Source: Ceratotherium simum simum (lineage: Eukaryota; Chordata; Mammalia; Perissodactyla; Rhinocerotidae). Taken from it: a stretch of 64,000 nt of DNA. The notes below the pieces were generated by a model. It was not told the DNA's origin and did not search any database. It saw nothing but the letters and a program-made list of their open reading frames with translations. Both the position numbers and the translations under genes were made by a program. Shown piece by piece: positions 60,575-64,000 of the stretch (positions within the stretch are counted from its first letter, which is position 1; each line of letters starts with the position of its first letter). The stretch covers positions 9,310,506-9,374,505 of the forward strand of contig NW_004454216.1 in assembly GCF_000283155.1 (NCBI RefSeq), given 5' to 3'.

Positions 60575-61000
60575 ACATATTTAAACTCGGTTTTTAACTT
60601 TGCACATTCAAAATAAAGCTAAACCCTCAATTAGGGGTGTTAAAATGAATGCAAAATACTTTGTAAGGAGAGCATTGGTTCTCTCCACAGGTGTTCTTCT
60701 TGACAACCTCTGAGGGAGAGGGGATGGCCATCTATTCTTGCATCTGTCCTTGTTGAGATCATTAAATTTTTATAAAAGAGTATTCATTCTTTCACTATCT
60801 TAATTTATTAAAGAAAATATGTCTACATATTAACTAATCTCACCAGATTATTGCATTTTCAAGGCTTGCCAAGATGAAGAAGAATAGATTCATTATTGCT
60901 TATTTATTAAAAGTTTGAATGAAAGAAACAATATTTGTGTAAAATTGCTTGAAGGATCTGCAGAATATCCATTTCTCTAGGCACTCTAAAGTCTAGGTCT
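60575..61000. other. Short unique spacer before the young L1
   Basis: AT-rich; nothing recognised. Its right edge is the insertion point of the L1 that starts at about 61001. Confidence 0.5.
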
Positions 61001-62564
61001 GGGGAGAGAAGTCAAGATGGCAGCATAGGCAGACTCTGAACTCACCTCTTCTTGCAGACACAGCCAGTTTACAACTACTCTTGGAAAAAGTACCCCTGAG
61101 AGAGAACTGAAAACTGGATAAGAGGAACTCCTACCAACAAATGACAATCCTAATTGAGGTGGAAGAGGCAGAAAGTCCCTTCTGGAGAGGAAAAATGCCA
61201 CCTTCATGAGCCACAGCGCTTCAAGGCTGCCCAGAGCTGCCCAAAGGTACACAGCCGTCCCTGGAGGAGAGGGGCCCTGAGCCAGGGAGCGCTCCTGCTG
61301 TAGGCATTTTTTGGACCCAGCACAATCGAGACAAGTGGCATAATATCTGACTTTGCTTGCTGCTAAAACATTGGGGACTACCCCTAGAAAAGCTGGTTCA
61401 CAAAGAAATTAAAACTGGCTCTTAAAGGGCCCATACAAAAACTCACCCATTTCAGAAAGGAACCTAAAGTTAGCAGAAAGAAAGGTGCACAGCCCTTTGG
61501 GGAAAAGAGACTCAGCTGATAGGCTCTGAGTGCATCTCGGTGAGAAGTGAGACCTCTCCAGGGACTGGGACATTGTCGGCGGCCATTGTTGTGGCCTGGT
61601 GTGGGCGTGCTGACACAGACGCTGGCAGACACCATTGGAGTTCTCCCTGGGGCCTGCTAGCCCAGGGTCTGCCCCACCCACTAAAGCACCAATTTAATCC
61701 AGCTCAGCTAGGGCAAGCAGCCCACCCTAGGGACTGGCCCCAACCAACAACGAGTCCTTGGACAACATGTGGGCCTGCTAAGGGAGCTGCCTGGATTCTC
61801 CACAGCCTGGTGACTGGGTCGGCCTCTGTAGGGCAGGGTGTGTGCAAGGAGCTGGTGGAGAGAGTGGAGCAGTGGTGGAGAGTGTGGGGCTCCCGCCTTG
61901 GAGAGACTGGGTCCACTTCAGGAGGTCGGGGCTCGTGCATGGGGCGGGACTGTGTTGACGGCCTATGTGGACCTGTAGGCGGTGGGGCTTCTCAGCTGCA
62001 GAAGACTTGTGCTTCTCAAAGAGTGACATAGGGGGTTAGCCCCACCTTCCAAAACCTGAAATAATTGGGTGCTCCCGTGCCTGAGGCCAGCCCCACGCAT
62101 CTGCAATCCTCAGAGAGTTGACAAGGGATCTAAAGGCTACAGGCTTATAGTAATTGTAAGCCCTAGAGCCTAACAACCTGCCATGCTGGGGGCCTACTCA
62201 CTTAACAGAAATACAGCAAGAGGAATGAGCTATTAGATCTTGTAGCCAACTGTGCTGGGACAGCCCCCACCCGATAAAGAGACTGAAGGGCCCACAACAA
62301 CTACACGCAGCTGAGCATTACAACAGCTGGCCAGGGGCATAGCTCAGCCTCCCTGGGCACCTACAGGAAGAAGAACCCCGCCACAAAAGAAAGACACACG
62401 TAGCCCACACAGGGGTCACTCCTGGAACATTTGCAACTGGAGAGGAGAGGGAAGCACACTGCAAGGTTTCCTAAGGTATCACTTATATAAGGTCCCCTCT
62501 GCGAGAGCAGGGGAAATAGCTGACCTACCTAATACATAGACACAAGCACAGGGAAAGAGGCAAA
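61001..62564 (+). promoter_or_regulatory. L1 5' UTR / internal promoter region
   Basis: GC-richer than its surroundings, and it opens with the AAGATGGC motif that L1 5' ends share (a YY1-type core in other mammals, family knowledge). No coding unit is recognised in it. It would supply the promoter if the copy is active, which the broken ORF1 makes doubtful. Confidence 0.7.
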
Positions 62565-63454
62565 ATGAGGAGGCAAAGGAACACGTTCCAAGTAAGAGAA
62601 CAGGACAAAACCCCAGAAAAGGAACTAAGTGAAACAGAAATGAGCAACCTACCCGACAGAGAGTTCAAACAAAAAGTTTTAAGGGTGCTCATTGATCTTG
62701 GGAGAAGAATGGAGGAACTCAGTGAGAATGTCAACAAAGAAATGGAAAATATAAAAAAGAACCAATCAGAAATGAAGAATACAATATTGGAAATGAAAAA
62801 TTCACTAGAGGGACTCAAAAGCAGAGGAGAGGATACAGAAGAACAGATCTGTGAGCTGGATGAAAGACTAGAAGAAATCACCCAAGCTGAACGGTAAAAG
62901 AAAAATAATTAAAAAGAGTGAAGACAGTCTAAAGGACCTCTGGGACAACAGCAAGCACACTAATATCCGTGTTATAGGTGTCCCAGAAGGAGAAGAGCAA
63001 GATAAAGGGACAGAGAATCTATTTGAAGAAATAATAGATGAAAACTTCCCTAACCTAAGGAAGGAAACAGACATCCAGGTACAGGAAGCACAGAGAGCCC
63101 CAAACAAGATAAACCCAAAGAGGCCCACACCAAGACACATCATAATTAAAATGTCCAGAATTAAAGATAAAGAGAGAATCCTAAAAGCTGCAAGAGAAAG
63201 AAAAGTTACATACAAAGGAAAACCCATAAGGCTATCAGCCTGACTTCTCAGCAGAAACTTTATAGGCTAGAAGAGAGTGGCATGATATATTTAAAGTGCT
63301 AAAAAGAAAAAACCTACAGCCAGGAATACTCTACCAAGCAAGATTATCATTCAAATTGGAAGGAGAGATAAAAAGTTTCCCAGACATGGAAAAATTAAAG
63401 GACTTTGTCATCAAGAAACCAGTACTACAAGAAATGCTAAGGGGACTTATTTAA
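62565..63454 (+). pseudogene. L1 ORF1 (ORF1p), broken
   Basis: ORF1p is the RNA-binding chaperone of the L1 particle. The first frame, 62565-62897, starts MRRQRN and carries a long charged coiled-coil stretch (REFKQKVLRVLIDLGRRM; ENIKKNQSEMKNTILEMKNS). A stop at 62896 results from a 1-nt frame change near 62895. The RRM/C-terminal part continues in another frame (IRVIGVPEGEE-like block, and KILKAARE-like block near 63175). A second 1-nt shift near 63240 and a TAG at about 63267 follow. The last frame ends LQEMLRGLI then TAA at 63454. So two frameshifts and one nonsense codon are present. Confidence 0.93.
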
Positions 63455-63836
63455 GGGGAAAAGAGAAGACCACAAATAGGAAAAATTATCTATTTCCATG
63501 ATAAGAGGGTAATGGATACAAATGCACAAATAAGAGGTTAGATATGGTATCAAAAACATAAAATGTGGGAGGAGGGAGTTAAAGAGTATAGCTTTCAGAC
63601 AAAGGTCAAATTAAAGAGAATATCAACTTAATATAGACTGCTATATATGTAGGTTACTATATGTGAACCACATGGTAATCACAAACCAGAAACCTATAAT
63701 AAATACACAAAAAAACTAAGAGAAAGGAACCTAAACATAATACTAAAGAAAGCCATCAAACGACAAGGGAAGAGAACAAGAGAAGAAGAAAGAAACAGAG
63801 AAGAACTACTAAACACCAAGGAAAAAAAGTTAAAAA

Positions 63837-64000
63837 ATGGCAGTAAGTACATACTTATCAATAGCTACTTTAAATGTTAATGGACTAAATGCTCCAATTA
63901 AAAGGCATAGGGTGGCTGATTGGATTAAAAAACAAGACCCATATATATGCTGCATACAAGAGACACATTTCAGACCTAAAGACACTCACAAACTGAAAGT
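63837..64000 (+). CDS. L1 ORF2 start, endonuclease domain (partial)
   Basis: ORF2 encodes the endonuclease and reverse transcriptase of L1. The frame opens at ATG 63837 and stays open for 54 codons to the window edge. It shows the apurinic-type endonuclease motifs TLNVNGLNAPIKRHR and CCIQETHF. Residues equivalent to the catalytic asparagine (N13 here, N14 in human) and glutamate (E42 here, E43 in human) are present. The start codon follows an A-rich spacer, as usual. It is partial, so intactness beyond the edge is unknown. Confidence 0.93.
   Translation, partial: MAVSTYLSIATLNVNGLNAPIKRHRVADWIKKQDPYICCIQETHFRPKDTHKLK

Larger units (their letters stand above)
61001..64000 (+). mobile_element. 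Young L1, 5' end to start of ORF2, runs off right edge
   Basis: Begins GGGGAGAGAAGTCAAGATGG, a typical L1 5' terminus, so the copy is not 5'-truncated. About 1.56 kb of GC-rich 5' UTR precedes ORF1 (62565). ORF1 ends at 63454, a spacer of about 380 bp follows, and ORF2 starts at 63837. Open frames inside the 5' UTR (for example 61540-62031) have no L1 homology. The 3' end and the right-hand duplication lie outside the window. Confidence 0.95.

Noticed and set aside
61540..62031. 163-codon plus-strand open frame, the longest in the window
   Set aside because: It lies inside the L1 5' UTR, has no L1 or cellular homology that I recognise, and overlaps open frames on the other strand. The GC-richer composition explains the length.
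1..64000. CRISPR array, phage, operon or other microbial system
   Set aside because: Repeats are SINE/LINE/microsatellite type, coding is split by spliceosomal introns, and there are no compact gene clusters; the DNA is mammalian.

Overview
This is a vertebrate, placental-mammal genomic window. It is AT-rich and intron-containing, and is built mostly from LINE-1, L2, MIR, MaLR and DNA-transposon relics. Seven tRNA-derived SINEs of the equine ERE type place it in a perissodactyl (horse, rhino or tapir lineage); I cannot resolve the species. A run of exactly 100 N (42669-42768) is an assembly gap. There are no prokaryotic genes, operons, CRISPR arrays or phage.

The one protein-coding gene I can support is the 5' end of CD96 (TACTILE), on the minus strand. 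Exon 1 (16432-16372) encodes the start codon and signal peptide. Exon 2 (14463-14113) encodes the first, V-type immunoglobulin domain. Both have consensus splice sites, and both junctions are phase 1. The gene continues off the left edge, so 1-14112 is part of intron 2, and 16433-64000 is upstream of the gene. From memory of the human map, that upstream DNA corresponds to the NECTIN3-CD96 interval, and I found no convincing further gene in it.

Layout: 1-10762 is a dense stack of plus-strand (antisense to CD96) L1 copies with nested ERE SINEs, a nonautonomous hAT element and a long L2. 10763-14075 is unique sequence, two MIRs and a second L2 that ends about 40 bp from the CD96 exon 2 donor. 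14113-16650 holds the two exons, intron 1 and the proximal promoter. 16650-42500 is mostly old, sparse intergenic DNA with MIR, L2, a MER2-like element, a young minus-strand L1 3' end, an MLT1-type LTR, MER5-like elements, microsatellites and one ERE. 42503-48600 is an ERE cut by the gap, then a long antisense L1/HAL1-like tract with two further EREs. 48600-59700 is mostly unassigned, with MIR and L2 scraps. 59730-60570 is an old L1 3' end. 61001-64000 is the 5' part of a much younger L1: a complete-looking 5' UTR, a broken ORF1, and an ORF2 that starts cleanly and runs off the right edge.

The best-supported observations are the CD96 exons, several insertions with target-site duplications that I could align by eye, an L1-in-L1 insertion that mimics a HAL1, and the L1 at the right edge. 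I do not see a novel multi-gene system here. Repeat family names come from recognition, not from a database search.
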